Shown here: piece after piece, positions 1 through 8,079 of the stretch
Position numbering within the stretch: the first letter of the stretch is position 1
Layout of the letters: each line of letters starts with the position of its first letter
From: Streptomyces luteolus
GTDB lineage: Bacteria; Actinomycetota; Actinomycetes; Streptomycetales; Streptomycetaceae
DNA: 64,000 nucleotides
NCBI RefSeq assembly: GCF_029968015.1
Contig: NZ_JASCIS010000001.1
Location: forward strand, 1 to 64,000
Direction of reading: 5' to 3'
Position numbers and translations under genes: made by a program
Notes under the pieces: model-generated
What the model was told of the DNA's origin: nothing
Database searches by the model: none
The model's input: the letters and a program-made list of their open reading frames with translations, nothing else

Positions 1-30
1 GGGGCGGAGCCCCGAAGCGCCGCAGGCTTT
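1..30. repeat. Fragment of Streptomyces-type intergenic repeat
   Basis: The first bases (GGGGCGGAGCCCCGAAGC) are the reverse complement of a motif near 22,060, inside a larger GC-rich composite repeat, and related text occurs near 34,680. It appears to be the edge of a dispersed intergenic palindromic family. The rest of it lies outside the window. Confidence 0.5.
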
Positions 31-86
31 CGGGAAGGGGCGGGTAGGGGACAGTCCCAGGCCCGCCACCTCGAGCGGACACAGAA

Positions 87-114
87 GGGGCCCGGGGACA
101 ACTCCCCGGGCCCC
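87..114 (-). terminator. Hairpin terminator of the secreted-protein gene
   Basis: Perfect 12-bp stem (GGGGCCCGGGGA / TCCCCGGGCCCC) with a 4-nt CAAC loop, lying 23 bp past the stop of the minus-strand gene that ends at 137. There is no T-tract, as is usual for GC-rich actinobacteria. Confidence 0.7.
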
Positions 115-136
115 TCGTCGTACGCGCACGCAGTGA

Positions 137-589
137 CTAGCCGAGCGACGGCAGCCCACCCGTGGGCAGCGTCTCGACCGGCAGCTCGTTCTGCGTGGCG
201 GAGCCCGCCGTCTCACCGAGCGTCTCGGTCGCGCCACCGACAAGGCCACCCGCGGCCTTCTTCGCGACCGGGGCCGTGCTCTTGCCGGTCTTGCCGACGG
301 TCTTGCTGGTCTTGCCGACGGTGCTGCCCGCCTTCTTGCCCGCCGCCGGCACGGTCTTCCCGGTGGCCTTGTCGCTCGCGTTGCCCGCGAGCCCGGAGAC
401 GTTGTCGGTGGCACCCTCGACGGTGCTGCCGAGGGCGCCGCTGTCCGGGGCGGTCACGCCACCGAGGCTGCCGGGCGCGCCCGGCAGGTCGACGGCGCTC
501 GCGGAGCCGGCCGCACCGACCACGGAAACTGCTCCCGCTGCGCTGAGCAGCGCGGCACGGGCGATCCGGCGGGTCAGGGGGAGGGACAT
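137..589 (-). CDS. Small secreted Ala/Gly/Lys-rich protein of unknown function
   Basis: The product has 150 residues. It begins with a clear signal peptide: two arginines near residues 7-8, a hydrophobic Ala/Val core, and an SASA-type cleavage site near residue 32. The mature part is low-complexity, rich in Gly, Ala, Thr and Lys, with repeated VGKT/SKT-like words around residues 90-105 and no cysteines. AAGGAG sits 5 nt before the ATG, so the start is secure. No enzymatic motif is visible. It is probably an exported, possibly wall-associated, disordered protein. It has its own terminator and a long upstream region, so it is likely monocistronic. Confidence 0.8.
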   Translation of the reverse strand: MSLPLTRRIARAALLSAAGAVSVVGAAGSASAVDLPGAPGSLGGVTAPDSGALGSTVEGATDNVSGLAGNASDKATGKTVPAAGKKAGSTVGKTSKTVGKTGKSTAPVAKKAAGGLVGGATETLGETAGSATQNELPVETLPTGGLPSLG

Positions 590-717
590 GGTGCTCCTTG
601 TGTGACGGAAGACAGTTGGTGTGTCCGCGTGGTGCCTCCGGCCTGGACCGGCGTACGGACGCCGTGACTACCGCTCGAAGCCGTCGAAGGTTGCGGGACG
701 GCAACGTAAAGAGTTGG

Positions 718-732
718 TAATGCGTCGCATTA
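718..732. promoter_or_regulatory. Perfect palindrome in the 590-923 intergenic region
   Basis: TAATGCG-T-CGCATTA is a perfect dyad with 7-bp arms, about 130 bp upstream of the start of the secreted-protein gene. It is AT-rich in a GC-rich background, as an operator would be. No other gene, RNA or recognisable element was found in 590-923. The regulator is unknown. Confidence 0.4.
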
Positions 733-923
733 TCGGCTGCGACTAAAACCGGACGAACAATGCGGAAAGGGTGTCCGCGCGGGACGCCCTGCAGAATCCT
801 CACTTCGCTTGGTGCGCAAGGGAATTGGCGATCTCGCGGAGGGGTGTCGGACGTACGTGCGCCGAGACCCGTGCGGCGTCGCCGCGAGCTGACCCCGCTC
901 CCTCGAACGGGTGAGGGTCCGCA

Positions 924-1913
924 CTACTGGGCGGTCGTGATCACTACCTCGTCCGCGGCACCGCTCGCGCCGCCCGAGGAGCCCGCCGCACCCGCGGCCT
1001 GCTCCGAAGTGTCGCCCGATGTCCCGTCCGAGGCCTTGCGCCAGGTGTGCCCGGAATCCGCGGCATTCCACTCGCGGCCCGCGTAGGAGACCCGTTCGAT
1101 GCGCAACACGGACGCGTGGGCCACCGCCCAGTGCGCCAGCTCCCAGCCGCGCTGACCGTCCCGGCCGCGCGCCGACACCGCCGCCCCGACCGGCACCCGC
1201 AGCGTGGGCGACGCGCCCTTCGCCTTGTCGTCCCCGGCGGGCTCGGCACCCTTCGGGCGCGGCAGCACGTCCTTGCCGAAGTCCCGGACCAGCGCCTCCC
1301 GCACCCGCTCCGGCTCGCCCGGCTCCCGGGACGGTTCGGTGCCGCAGGTCAGGGTCGCGGCGGCGCGGCCGGTCAGGGCGGCGGAGAGCAGCGCGGCGTC
1401 CGGCTCGTGCTTCGCGTACGCCTGCGGGAAGCCGCTGCGCTGCACGCGCTGCGCGGCCACCGTGAGCGGAAGGCGCGAGTAGCCGGGGACCTTGTCCAGG
1501 TGCTCGTAGAACTTCCCCGACGCGTACACCGGGTCCATGATCTGGTCGGTGTCCCCCCAGCCCTGCGAGGGCCGCTGCTGGAACAGGCCGAGCGAGTCAC
1601 GGTCGCCGTGGTCGATGTTGCGGAGCGCCGACTCCTGCAGGGCCGTCGCGAGCGCGATCGTCACGGCCCGCTCGGGCATGCCGCGCGAGGTGCCGACCGC
1701 CGAGATCGTCGCGGCGTTCACGGCCTGCTCGGTGCTCAACTCGTACGCGGCCCCGTCGCCGGCCGCCGAGACCACCCGGCAGCCGGGTGCGGGCCGGCCG
1801 CCGCCCTCGTACTGCAGGAGCAGGTAACCGGCGAGCGCGAGCAGCACGGCGAAGGCCGCGCCGGCACGCAGAAGGCGGCCGCGCCTGAAGCGGTTGGGGG
1901 GCTGCTCGGACAC
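924..1913 (-). CDS. Membrane-anchored lytic-transglycosylase-like protein
   Basis: The product has 329 residues from a GTG start. Earlier in-frame starts would run into the dapE start region and were rejected. Order: short basic N-terminus, one transmembrane segment (about residues 17-36), then an extracytoplasmic domain. That domain has an SLT-like core: an ALQES glutamate followed by DSLGLFQQRPSQGWG, resembling the E...GLFQ signature of lysozyme-like transglycosylases. The C-terminus is Ser/Gly/Ala-rich. Some Streptomyces homologues carry a 'heavy metal transporter' label, which nothing in this sequence supports. Peptidoglycan cleavage or binding is inferred from the fold signature only. 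It is transcribed divergently from dapE with a 74-bp gap. Confidence 0.7.
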   Translation of the reverse strand: MSEQPPNRFRRGRLLRAGAAFAVLLALAGYLLLQYEGGGRPAPGCRVVSAAGDGAAYELSTEQAVNAATISAVGTSRGMPERAVTIALATALQESALRNIDHGDRDSLGLFQQRPSQGWGDTDQIMDPVYASGKFYEHLDKVPGYSRLPLTVAAQRVQRSGFPQAYAKHEPDAALLSAALTGRAAATLTCGTEPSREPGEPERVREALVRDFGKDVLPRPKGAEPAGDDKAKGASPTLRVPVGAAVSARGRDGQRGWELAHWAVAHASVLRIERVSYAGREWNAADSGHTWRKASDGTSGDTSEQAAGAAGSSGGASGAADEVVITTAQ

Positions 1914-1987
1914 GCCGCCAACCGTACTGGAGTCCGGGATACGGCTCGCACAACGCCCTTGTGAACGGAGCACGTAGGGTCGATGGC

Positions 1988-3076
1988 ATGCCCGAAACCG
2001 CACTTGACCTCACCCTGGACGCCGCCCGGCTGACCGCCCGGCTCGTGGACTTCCCCTCGGAGAGCGGCACCGAGAAGCCGCTGGCCGACGCCATCGAGAC
2101 CGCGCTGCGCGGCCTGCCGCACCTCACGGTGGACAGGTACGGCAACAACGTCGTGGCCCGTACGAACCTCGGTCACGCCGAACGCGTCGTGCTCGCCGGG
2201 CACATCGACACCGTGCCGATCGCGGACAGCCCTCGCAACGTACCTTCCCGCCTCGACGACGACGGCGTCCTGTGGGGCTGCGGCACCTGCGACATGAAGT
2301 CCGGGGTCGCGGTCCAGCTGCGCATCGCGCAGACCGTGACGGCGCCCAACCGCGACCTGACCTTCGTCTTCTACGACAACGAAGAGGTCGCCGCCCACCT
2401 CAACGGCCTCGGACATGTGGCGGACGCACACCCGGACTGGCTGGAGGGCGACTTCGCGATCCTCCTGGAGCCGTCCGACGGTCAGGTCGAGGGCGGCTGC
2501 CAGGGCACGCTGCGGGTCCACCTGAAGCTGTCGGGGGAACGCGCCCACTCCGCGCGCGCCTGGATGGGCGACAACGCGATCCACAAGGCCGCCCCGATCC
2601 TGGCCCGGCTCGCGGAGTACGAGCCGCGCAGGCCGTTCGTCGACGGACTCCAGTACCACGAGGGCCTCAACGCCGTCCGGATCGAGGGCGGCGTCGCCAC
2701 CAACGTGATCCCCGACGCCTGCACCGTGGTGGTCAACTTCCGCTACGCGCCGGACCGGAGCATGGAAGAGGCCGAGAAGTTCGTACGGGAGTACTTCGCG
2801 GACTGCGGCGTCGAGGAGTTCGTCGTCGACGACCACACCGGCGGGGCCAGGCCCGGGCTCGACCACCCGGCCGCGGTCGCGTTCATGGCGGCCGTCGGCG
2901 GCGAGGCCCGGCCCAAGTACGGCTGGACCGACGTCTCCCGGTTCAGCGCGCTCGGCGTACCCGCGGTGAACTACGGGCCCGGCGCCCCGCTCCTCGCGCA
3001 CAAGGCGGACGAGCGCGTGCAGACCGCCGAGATCCTGCGCGCGGAGGAGCGGCTGCGGGCCTGGCTGGCCTCCTGA
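1988..3076 (+). CDS. dapE: Succinyl-diaminopimelate desuccinylase
   Basis: The product has 362 residues and is an M20-family binuclear zinc amidohydrolase. It hydrolyses N-succinyl-LL-diaminopimelate in the lysine and peptidoglycan (meso-DAP) pathway. Visible ligand motifs are GHIDTVP (H72), CDMKSG (D102) and DNEEVA (catalytic and ligand Glu near 132-133), with the dimerisation insert in the middle and a C-terminal His (LLAHKADE). Length is normal for actinobacterial DapE. ATG 1988 is chosen because the product then begins as expected for the family; ATG 1961 would add nine non-conserved residues. The short leader suggests a near-leaderless transcript. Confidence 0.93.
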   Translation: MPETALDLTLDAARLTARLVDFPSESGTEKPLADAIETALRGLPHLTVDRYGNNVVARTNLGHAERVVLAGHIDTVPIADSPRNVPSRLDDDGVLWGCGTCDMKSGVAVQLRIAQTVTAPNRDLTFVFYDNEEVAAHLNGLGHVADAHPDWLEGDFAILLEPSDGQVEGGCQGTLRVHLKLSGERAHSARAWMGDNAIHKAAPILARLAEYEPRRPFVDGLQYHEGLNAVRIEGGVATNVIPDACTVVVNFRYAPDRSMEEAEKFVREYFADCGVEEFVVDDHTGGARPGLDHPAAVAFMAAVGGEARPKYGWTDVSRFSALGVPAVNYGPGAPLLAHKADERVQTAEILRAEERLRAWLAS

Positions 3077-3107
3077 GCCGACCCGCGGCCAGAACCTGCG
3101 GCCTGAG

Positions 3108-3267
3108 CCCGAGGCCTGGACCCGAGGCCTGGACCCGAGGCCTGACCCGAGGCCTGGACCCGAGGCCTGGACCCGAGGCCTGGACCCGAGGCCTGACCCG
3201 AGGCCTGGACCCGAGGCCTGAGCCCGAGGCCTGACCCGAGGCCTGACCCGAGGCCTGACCCGAGGCC
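3108..3267. repeat. Tandem array of 12/13-bp units after dapE
   Basis: Thirteen head-to-tail copies of CCCGAGGCCTGGA or its 12-bp variant CCCGAGGCCTGA fill most of the 305-bp gap between dapE and the next gene. Each copy holds an AGGCCT palindrome. The mixture of 12 and 13 means no reading frame is kept. No gene is seen here; the remaining 3268-3381 holds the promoter and leader of the next gene. Confidence 0.9.
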
Positions 3268-3381
3268 GTGCCGGGGTCGCCCCGTCCGCCTGTTCACATC
3301 GATCTTGCTCGCAATGACGTTGTTCGTCACCCCTGTCCGCCTACGCTGAAACGGCAACAGTGTCAGCGGAAGGGGATGTTC

Positions 3382-4131
3382 ATGGGCAATCCGGAAGCAC
3401 AGGGCCCGCTGGAGGAACAGCACCTCGGCCCGGTCGTGCGGCGCCGTGAACAGGTCACGCCCGGCACCACGGACCAGCGCCTCCTCGACTCCGAGGGCGA
3501 CTCCGAGTGGGTGCACACCGACCCCTGGCGGGTCATGCGCATCCAGTCGGAGTTCGTCGAGGGCTTCGGCGCGCTCGCCGAACTCCCGCCCGCGATCAGC
3601 GTGTTCGGCTCCGCCCGTACGCCGGTGGGCTCGGCCGAGTACGAGGCCGGCGTGAGCCTCGGCCGCGCGCTCGTCGAGGCCGGCTTCGCCGTGATCACCG
3701 GCGGCGGGCCCGGCGCGATGGAGGCGGCGAACAAGGGCGCCCGCGACGCCAGGGGCATCTCCGTCGGCCTCGGCATCGAGCTCCCCTTCGAGCAGGGCCT
3801 CAACCCGCACGTCGACATCGGCGTGAACTTCCGCTACTTCTTCGTCCGCAAGACCATGTTCGTGAAGTACGCCCAGGGCTTCGTGGTCCTGCCCGGCGGA
3901 TTCGGCACCCTGGACGAGCTCTTCGAGGCGCTCACCCTCGTCCAGACCCGCAAGGTCACCCGCTTCCCGATCGTGCTGTTCGGCTCCGAGTACTGGAGCG
4001 GCCTCGTCGACTGGATCCGCAAGACCATGATCGCGGGCGGCAAGGCCTCGGAGCCCGACCTGCACCTCTTCCACGTCACGGACGACGTGGAGGAGGCGGT
4101 GTCCCTGGTGACGAAGGAGGTCGGGCGGTAG
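3382..4131 (+). CDS. LOG-family (TIGR00730) Rossmann nucleotide-binding protein
   Basis: The product has 249 residues. The LOG signatures are clear: GGGPGAMEAANKGA (about 107-120) and PGGFGTLDE (171-179), the two motifs shared by cytokinin-riboside-monophosphate phosphoribohydrolases and mislabelled 'lysine decarboxylases'. It probably acts on purine-nucleoside monophosphates or derivatives. About 65 extra residues precede the domain, as in other actinobacterial relatives next to dapE. The start at ATG 3382 is preceded by GGAAGGGG at good spacing; ATG 3376 is possible but lies too close to that site. A strong terminator follows at 4156. Confidence 0.85.
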   Translation: MGNPEAQGPLEEQHLGPVVRRREQVTPGTTDQRLLDSEGDSEWVHTDPWRVMRIQSEFVEGFGALAELPPAISVFGSARTPVGSAEYEAGVSLGRALVEAGFAVITGGGPGAMEAANKGARDARGISVGLGIELPFEQGLNPHVDIGVNFRYFFVRKTMFVKYAQGFVVLPGGFGTLDELFEALTLVQTRKVTRFPIVLFGSEYWSGLVDWIRKTMIAGGKASEPDLHLFHVTDDVEEAVSLVTKEVGR

Positions 4132-4155
4132 CTCCCGCCCCCGGCCCGTACAGGA

Positions 4156-4187
4156 AAAGCCCCCGCACGCGCGCGTGCGGGGGCTTT
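4156..4187 (+). terminator. Strong bidirectional hairpin terminator
   Basis: AAAGCCCCCGCACGC and GCGTGCGGGGGCTTT pair perfectly (15 bp) around a 2-nt loop, between the LOG gene and the convergent folP-like gene. A/T ends on both arms fit termination in either direction. Confidence 0.85.
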
Positions 4188-4271
4188 CGCGTGCTCGTGC
4201 GCTCGTGCGCTCGCGCGCCCGGGCGCCCGTGTGCCCCGGGCGCCCGTGTGCCCGGGGTCGGCCCCGCCCGC

Positions 4272-5141
4272 TCAGGCCAGCCCGCGCCTGGCCACCGCCG
4301 GGTCCCGGTGCCCGGCGATCGTGGCGACCATGTCCAGGACCTGCCTCGTCTCGGCGACTTCGTGCACCCGGTACACCTGCGCGCCCAGCCACGCCGAGAC
4401 CGCCGTCGTCGCCAGGGTGCCGATCACCCGCTCCTTCACCGGCCGGTCCAGGGTCTCGCCCACGAAGTCCTTGTTGGACAGCGAGACGAGCACCGGCCAG
4501 CCCGTGTCCACCATCTCCCCGAGCCGCCGCGTCGCCTCCAGGGAGTGCCGGGTGTTCTTGCCGAAGTCGTGCCCCGGGTCGATCAGCACGGACTCGCGCG
4601 GCACCCCCAACTCCACCGCCCGCTCGGCCAGTTGGACGGTCACCCGCAGGATGTCCGCCATCACGTCGGCGTACGCGATCCGGTGCGGGCGCGTGCGCGG
4701 TTCGGCGCCGCCCGCGTGCGTGCAGACCAGGCCCGCGCCGTACCGCCCGGCGACCTCGGCCAGCTTCGGGTCGACGCCGCCCCAGGCGTCGTTGAGCAGA
4801 TCGGCGCCCGCCTCGCAGACCGCCTCGCCGACCTCGTGGCGCCAGGTGTCGACGCTGATCACCACGTCCGGGAAGCGGCGGCGGACCTCGGCCACGAAGC
4901 CGACGGTGCGCCGGACCTCCTCGGCGGCCGTGACCTCCTCGCCCGGTCCGGCTTTGACCCCGCCGATGTCGATGATCGCGGCGCCCTCGGCGACGGCCTG
5001 CTCCACGCGCGCCAGGGCGGGCTCGTCGCGGAACGTGGCGCCCTGGTCGTAGAAGGAGTCCGGGGTCCTGTTGACGATCGCCATGATCACTGGCTCGTAC
5101 GCGCCGAACTCGCGTCGTCCGAGCCGCAGCGGGCTGCCCAT
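4272..5141 (-). CDS. Dihydropteroate synthase paralogue (FolP2-like)
   Basis: The product has 289 residues with the DHPS TIM-barrel. The first signature reads IMAIVNRTPDSFYDQG (about 19-34) instead of the usual IMGI-N-TPDSFSDGG. The pterin-loop motif reads DIGGVKAGPG (58-67) instead of DIGGESTRPG. These departures match the second, FolP2-type paralogue of mycobacteria, which has been reported not to act as a DHPS. Canonical folate synthesis should therefore not be assumed. Context (LOG protein, DivIVA protein, tag) is the same as in mycobacteria, which supports a conserved non-folate role. Confidence 0.8.
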   Translation of the reverse strand: MGSPLRLGRREFGAYEPVIMAIVNRTPDSFYDQGATFRDEPALARVEQAVAEGAAIIDIGGVKAGPGEEVTAAEEVRRTVGFVAEVRRRFPDVVISVDTWRHEVGEAVCEAGADLLNDAWGGVDPKLAEVAGRYGAGLVCTHAGGAEPRTRPHRIAYADVMADILRVTVQLAERAVELGVPRESVLIDPGHDFGKNTRHSLEATRRLGEMVDTGWPVLVSLSNKDFVGETLDRPVKERVIGTLATTAVSAWLGAQVYRVHEVAETRQVLDMVATIAGHRDPAVARRGLA

Positions 5142-5336
5142 CCCCTGATTCCTCCTCGCATCGGTCGCCTGCGACCCTAGCTGTCAGTGGCGCATGGCAC
5201 GATCGGACGTGGTGAGCCTCCCGGCGCCCGGCCGGGCGCGCGGGACGGCGCGCCCGACAGGAAGACTCTGTCAGTCCGCTTTCCTCGCGCGTCCGGCGGC
5301 CCGGACCGGCGCGCGGCCCGCACCCGGGAGTTGTTC

Positions 5337-5771
5337 GTGTTCTGGTTCCTGCTCATCGCGCTGGTCGTGGTGGTCGCCGCGGTCACCCTCGCCGTCGTGG
5401 GCGGCGGCGAGTCCACCGCGCTGCCCGACGCGGAGCCCGAGCGGCTCACCGACCCGCTGCCGGTGACGCGCCCGGTGCACCGAGCCGACGTCGAGGCACT
5501 CCGCCTCCCCCTGGCCCTGCGCGGGTACCGCATGCTGGACGTCGACGACGCGCTCAGCCGCCTCGGCGCCGAACTGGCCGAGCGGGACGCCCGGATCGCC
5601 GAGCTGGAGGCCGCCCTCGCGGGCGCGCAGGCGATAGCGGTGGGCGGGGGCCGCGGACTGGTCGAGGAGCCCGAGGACACCGCAGGTGCCCCGGACCTTC
5701 ACGACGCCCCGCCGGGCAGACCGGACCAGCCGGGCACACCCCCGGACGCCCCCGAGGAGCCGCGACGATGA
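5337..5771 (+). CDS. Membrane-anchored DivIVA-domain protein
   Basis: The product has 144 residues from GTG 5337, with GGAG just upstream. An N-terminal transmembrane helix (about residues 2-22) is followed by a short spacer. Then comes LPLALRGYRMLDVDDALSRL, a typical DivIVA N-terminal motif, and a coiled coil (LAERDARIAELEAALA). The tail is acidic and Pro-rich. DivIVA-type modules mark curved membranes and hyphal tips in Streptomyces; here the domain is short and membrane-tethered. An earlier ATG (5187) would add about 50 basic residues before the helix and is less likely. The stop overlaps the tag start (ATGA), indicating translational coupling. Confidence 0.75.
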   Translation: MFWFLLIALVVVVAAVTLAVVGGGESTALPDAEPERLTDPLPVTRPVHRADVEALRLPLALRGYRMLDVDDALSRLGAELAERDARIAELEAALAGAQAIAVGGGRGLVEEPEDTAGAPDLHDAPPGRPDQPGTPPDAPEEPRR

Positions 5772-6352
5772 CCGAAGGTGCCGCCCTGCCCGGCCCGGAC
5801 GGCGCGCTGCGCTGCCCCTGGGCCCTCTCCACTGCGGACTACGTCGCGTACCACGACGAGGAGTGGGGCCGCCCGGTCCACGGCGACGACGCGCTGTACG
5901 AACGCCTCTGCCTGGAGGCCTTCCAGTCCGGCCTGTCCTGGATCACGATCCTGCGCCGCCGCGAGGGGTTCCGGCGCGCCTTCGCCGCATTCAAGATCTC
6001 CGCGGTCGCCGAGTTCACGGACGCCGACGCCGAGCGCCTCCTCGCCGACCCCGGCATCATCCGCAACCGCGCGAAGATCGCAGCGACGCTCGCCAACGCC
6101 AAGGTGCTCGTCGACTGGGCGCCGGGTGAACTGGACGCGCTGATCTGGTCGTTCGCCCCCGACGCGGAGGGCAGACCGGTGCCGCGCACGATCTCCGACG
6201 TGGCGGCGATCACGCCCGAATCGACCGCGCTCTCCAAGGAGTTGAAGAAGCGCGGCCTCCGCTTCGTCGGCCCCACGACGGCCTACGCCCTGATGCAGGC
6301 CTGCGGCCTCGTCGACGACCACCTGAAGGACTGCGTGTCCCGGCGCGCGTAG
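5768..6352 (+). CDS. tag: DNA-3-methyladenine glycosylase I
   Basis: The product has 194 residues and belongs to the HhH-GPD-related Tag family, which excises 3-methyladenine in base-excision repair. Family landmarks are the N-terminal CPWAL zinc-site region, YHDEEWGRP, the substrate-pocket stretch LEAFQSGLSWITILRRRE, the helix-hairpin-helix-like RNRAKI segment, and the C-terminal H-x3-C zinc ligands in DDHLKDCVS. Length is normal. It is coupled by a 4-bp overlap to the DivIVA-domain gene upstream, and the mycobacterial region has the same pairing. The stop codon abuts the long inverted-repeat element that follows. Confidence 0.92.
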   Translation: MTEGAALPGPDGALRCPWALSTADYVAYHDEEWGRPVHGDDALYERLCLEAFQSGLSWITILRRREGFRRAFAAFKISAVAEFTDADAERLLADPGIIRNRAKIAATLANAKVLVDWAPGELDALIWSFAPDAEGRPVPRTISDVAAITPESTALSKELKKRGLRFVGPTTAYALMQACGLVDDHLKDCVSRRA

Positions 6353-6613
6353 GGGGCGTCTCCCCGATCTTTGCGGGTCCGCGTCCCCCAGCCTCCGGCC
6401 GGGAGGTGCCCCCAGGCACGCTCCCCCAGCCTCCGGCCGGGAGGTGCCCCCAGGCACGCTCCCACAGCCTTCGGCCGGGCCCCCACTCGCCGCCCGCCCG
6501 AATCCTCCAAGTACGTCCAGTACGAGGGCGATCCGGGCGCACTCCCCCAACCTCCGGCAGGCGGACCCCATGACGCCGAGGCCTGAACCGCGAAGATCGG
6601 GGAGACGCCCCCT
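6351..6613. repeat. MITE-like element: 26-bp terminal inverted repeats around internal tandem repeats
   Basis: Bases 6351-6376 and 6588-6613 are reverse complements with one mismatch in 26; the outer ends read AGGGGGCGTCTCCCC and GGGGAGACGCCCCCT. Between them lie two near-identical copies and a decayed third copy of a unit of about 38 bp containing CCTCCGGCCGGGAGG and CCCCCAGGCACGCTC. It fills the gap between the convergent tag and enoyl-CoA hydratase genes and begins inside the tag stop codon. No ORF and no obvious target-site duplication were found. A large stem of this kind could also act as a bidirectional terminator. Confidence 0.8.
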
Positions 6614-6641
6614 GGCCCCGCCGGACCACAAGCCTTGCGTC

Positions 6642-7442
6642 TCAGTGGCCCAGGTACTTCGGCTGCTCCTTGGCGATGAACGCCTCCACCGCGATGTGGT
6701 GGTCCGCGGACGAGCCCGCCCTGGACTGCAGCTCGTCCTCCTTCTCCAGCGTCTCGTCGAGCGAGTGCCCGGCCCCGTACGCCAGGGACTCCTTGAGCGC
6801 GGCGTACGCCAGGGTCGGTCCCGCGGCCAGGGCGCGGGCCGTGCGCTCCGCCTCGGCGGCGAGCTCGTCGGCGGGCACCAGCTTGTTGGCGATGCCCAGG
6901 TCGTACGCCTCCTGCGCCTTGATGCCGCGCGGGAAGAACAGCAGGTCGGCGGCGCGGCTCTGGCCGATCAGGCGGGGCAGTGTCCAGGAGACCCCGGAGT
7001 CGGCGGTCAGCGCGACACCCGCGAAGGACGTGTTGAACGAGGCGGTGTCCGCGACGACGCGGTAGTCCGCGGCGAGCGCGAAGCCGAAGCCCGCGCCCGC
7101 GGCCACGCCGTTCACGCCCGCGACGACCGGCTTCGGCATCCCGGTGAGGGCCCGCACGATCGGGTTGTAGTGCTCGCGGACCGTGCTCATCGTGCCGTTC
7201 GTGCCCGCGTCCCGGTCCTCGGCGAGCTTGCCGATGTGCTCCTTGAGGTCCTGGCCGACGCAGAAGGCCCGGCCGGTCGCGGTGAGCAGCACGGCCCGTA
7301 CGGCGGTGTCGGCGGCCGCCTCCTGGAGCGCGTCCCGGAGGGCGGCCTTCGCGTCGGTGTTCATGGCGTTCATCGCGTCGGGGCGGTTCAGCGTGATCGT
7401 CGCGAGTCCGTCGCTCACCTCGTAGAGCACGGTGTCGGCCAT
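6642..7442 (-). CDS. Enoyl-CoA hydratase/isomerase-family protein
   Basis: The product has 266 residues with the crotonase fold. It shows ITLNRPDAMNAMN near the N-terminus, the oxyanion-hole segment AFCVGQDLKEH (about 65-75), and the GVAAGAGFGFALAADYR segment around 110-130. The middle glutamate typical of hydratases is not evident (the site reads TADSGVSWTLPR), so an isomerase-type activity such as the PaaG group fits better than classic hydratase. ATG 7442 is preceded by GAGGGG at 6-nt spacing; longer in-frame starts lack a ribosome-binding site. It is transcribed divergently from the DUF3117 gene. Confidence 0.85.
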   Translation of the reverse strand: MADTVLYEVSDGLATITLNRPDAMNAMNTDAKAALRDALQEAAADTAVRAVLLTATGRAFCVGQDLKEHIGKLAEDRDAGTNGTMSTVREHYNPIVRALTGMPKPVVAGVNGVAAGAGFGFALAADYRVVADTASFNTSFAGVALTADSGVSWTLPRLIGQSRAADLLFFPRGIKAQEAYDLGIANKLVPADELAAEAERTARALAAGPTLAYAALKESLAYGAGHSLDETLEKEDELQSRAGSSADHHIAVEAFIAKEQPKYLGH

Positions 7443-7679
7443 GTCGGTCCCCTCCATCGGTGCGGCTCCCGGCCGTTCACGGCCGTGGGCGCGGGTCTGC
7501 TCGGCGTCGTTCACGCACAGCATGGCGGAGATCATCTCGGCCCGGCATGGGCCCCGGCATGTGACCTGCGTCAAACAATCGATGTGCGGCAGGGCGTGCG
7601 AGGTGGCGCAGTATCGCAGCCACATCGCCGAATTGAGTGGTTTTGGTCAAGCGCGTTGCGCAAGCGATGCCTACCGATG

Positions 7680-7710
7680 TTGGTCATCGGGTCCTGCGAT
7701 GCGGGATAAT
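7680..7710 (+). promoter_or_regulatory. Candidate vegetative promoter of the DUF3117 gene
   Basis: GATAAT at 7705-7710 resembles a -10 element, with TTGGTC/TGGTCA (7680-7686) 18-19 bp upstream as -35. It lies about 90 bp before the start at 7802 in the 359-bp divergent intergenic region 7443-7801, which otherwise holds no gene I can see. Confidence 0.4.
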
Positions 7711-7801
7711 GGCTGGGAAGCAATGTGTTCGATGCCGGTGACACAGCGCCTGTCATGGGGCCGCCGGCTGCGATGAGCTGGTTTCAGGAAGGGGAACGAG
7801 C

Positions 7802-7969
7802 ATGGCGGCCATGAAGCCGCGGACGGGCGACGGCCCGCTCGAGGTGACCAAGGAGGGGCGGGGCATCGTCATGCGCGTTCCGCTCGAAGGCGGCGGTCGG
7901 CTCGTGGTCGAGCTGACGCCGGACGAGGCCAAAGCGCTCGGCGACGAACTGATGAAGGTCGCCGGCTGA
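7802..7969 (+). CDS. DUF3117 small conserved protein
   Basis: The product has 55 residues, beginning MAAMKPRTGDGPLEVTKEGR and ending ELMKVAG, with a compact beta-rich centre (IVMRVPLEGGGRLVVELT). AGGAAGGGGA lies at good spacing before the ATG. This family (mycobacterial Rv1211 type) is near-universal in actinobacteria and has no assigned function. It has its own candidate promoter and a perfect terminator, so it is expressed as a single gene. Confidence 0.9.
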   Translation: MAAMKPRTGDGPLEVTKEGRGIVMRVPLEGGGRLVVELTPDEAKALGDELMKVAG

Positions 7970-7993
7970 GGCGGAAGCGCTCACCACTTTTCA

Positions 7994-8028
7994 ACTGCCC
8001 CGGCACACTAACAGCGTGCCGGGGCAGT
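7994..8028 (+). terminator. Hairpin terminator after the DUF3117 gene
   Basis: ACTGCCCCGGCAC and GTGCCGGGGCAGT pair perfectly over 13 bp with a 9-nt loop, starting 25 nt after the stop codon. Confidence 0.85.
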
Positions 8029-8079
8029 GTCGTATCGACCCCCGGGGGACTGTTTTCGGGGGCCCGGCCGATCTTGATC

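Noticed and set aside
924-1913. 'Heavy metal transporter' label used for some homologues
   Set aside because: One transmembrane helix and an SLT-like E...GLFQQ core are seen; there is no metal-binding or transport domain.
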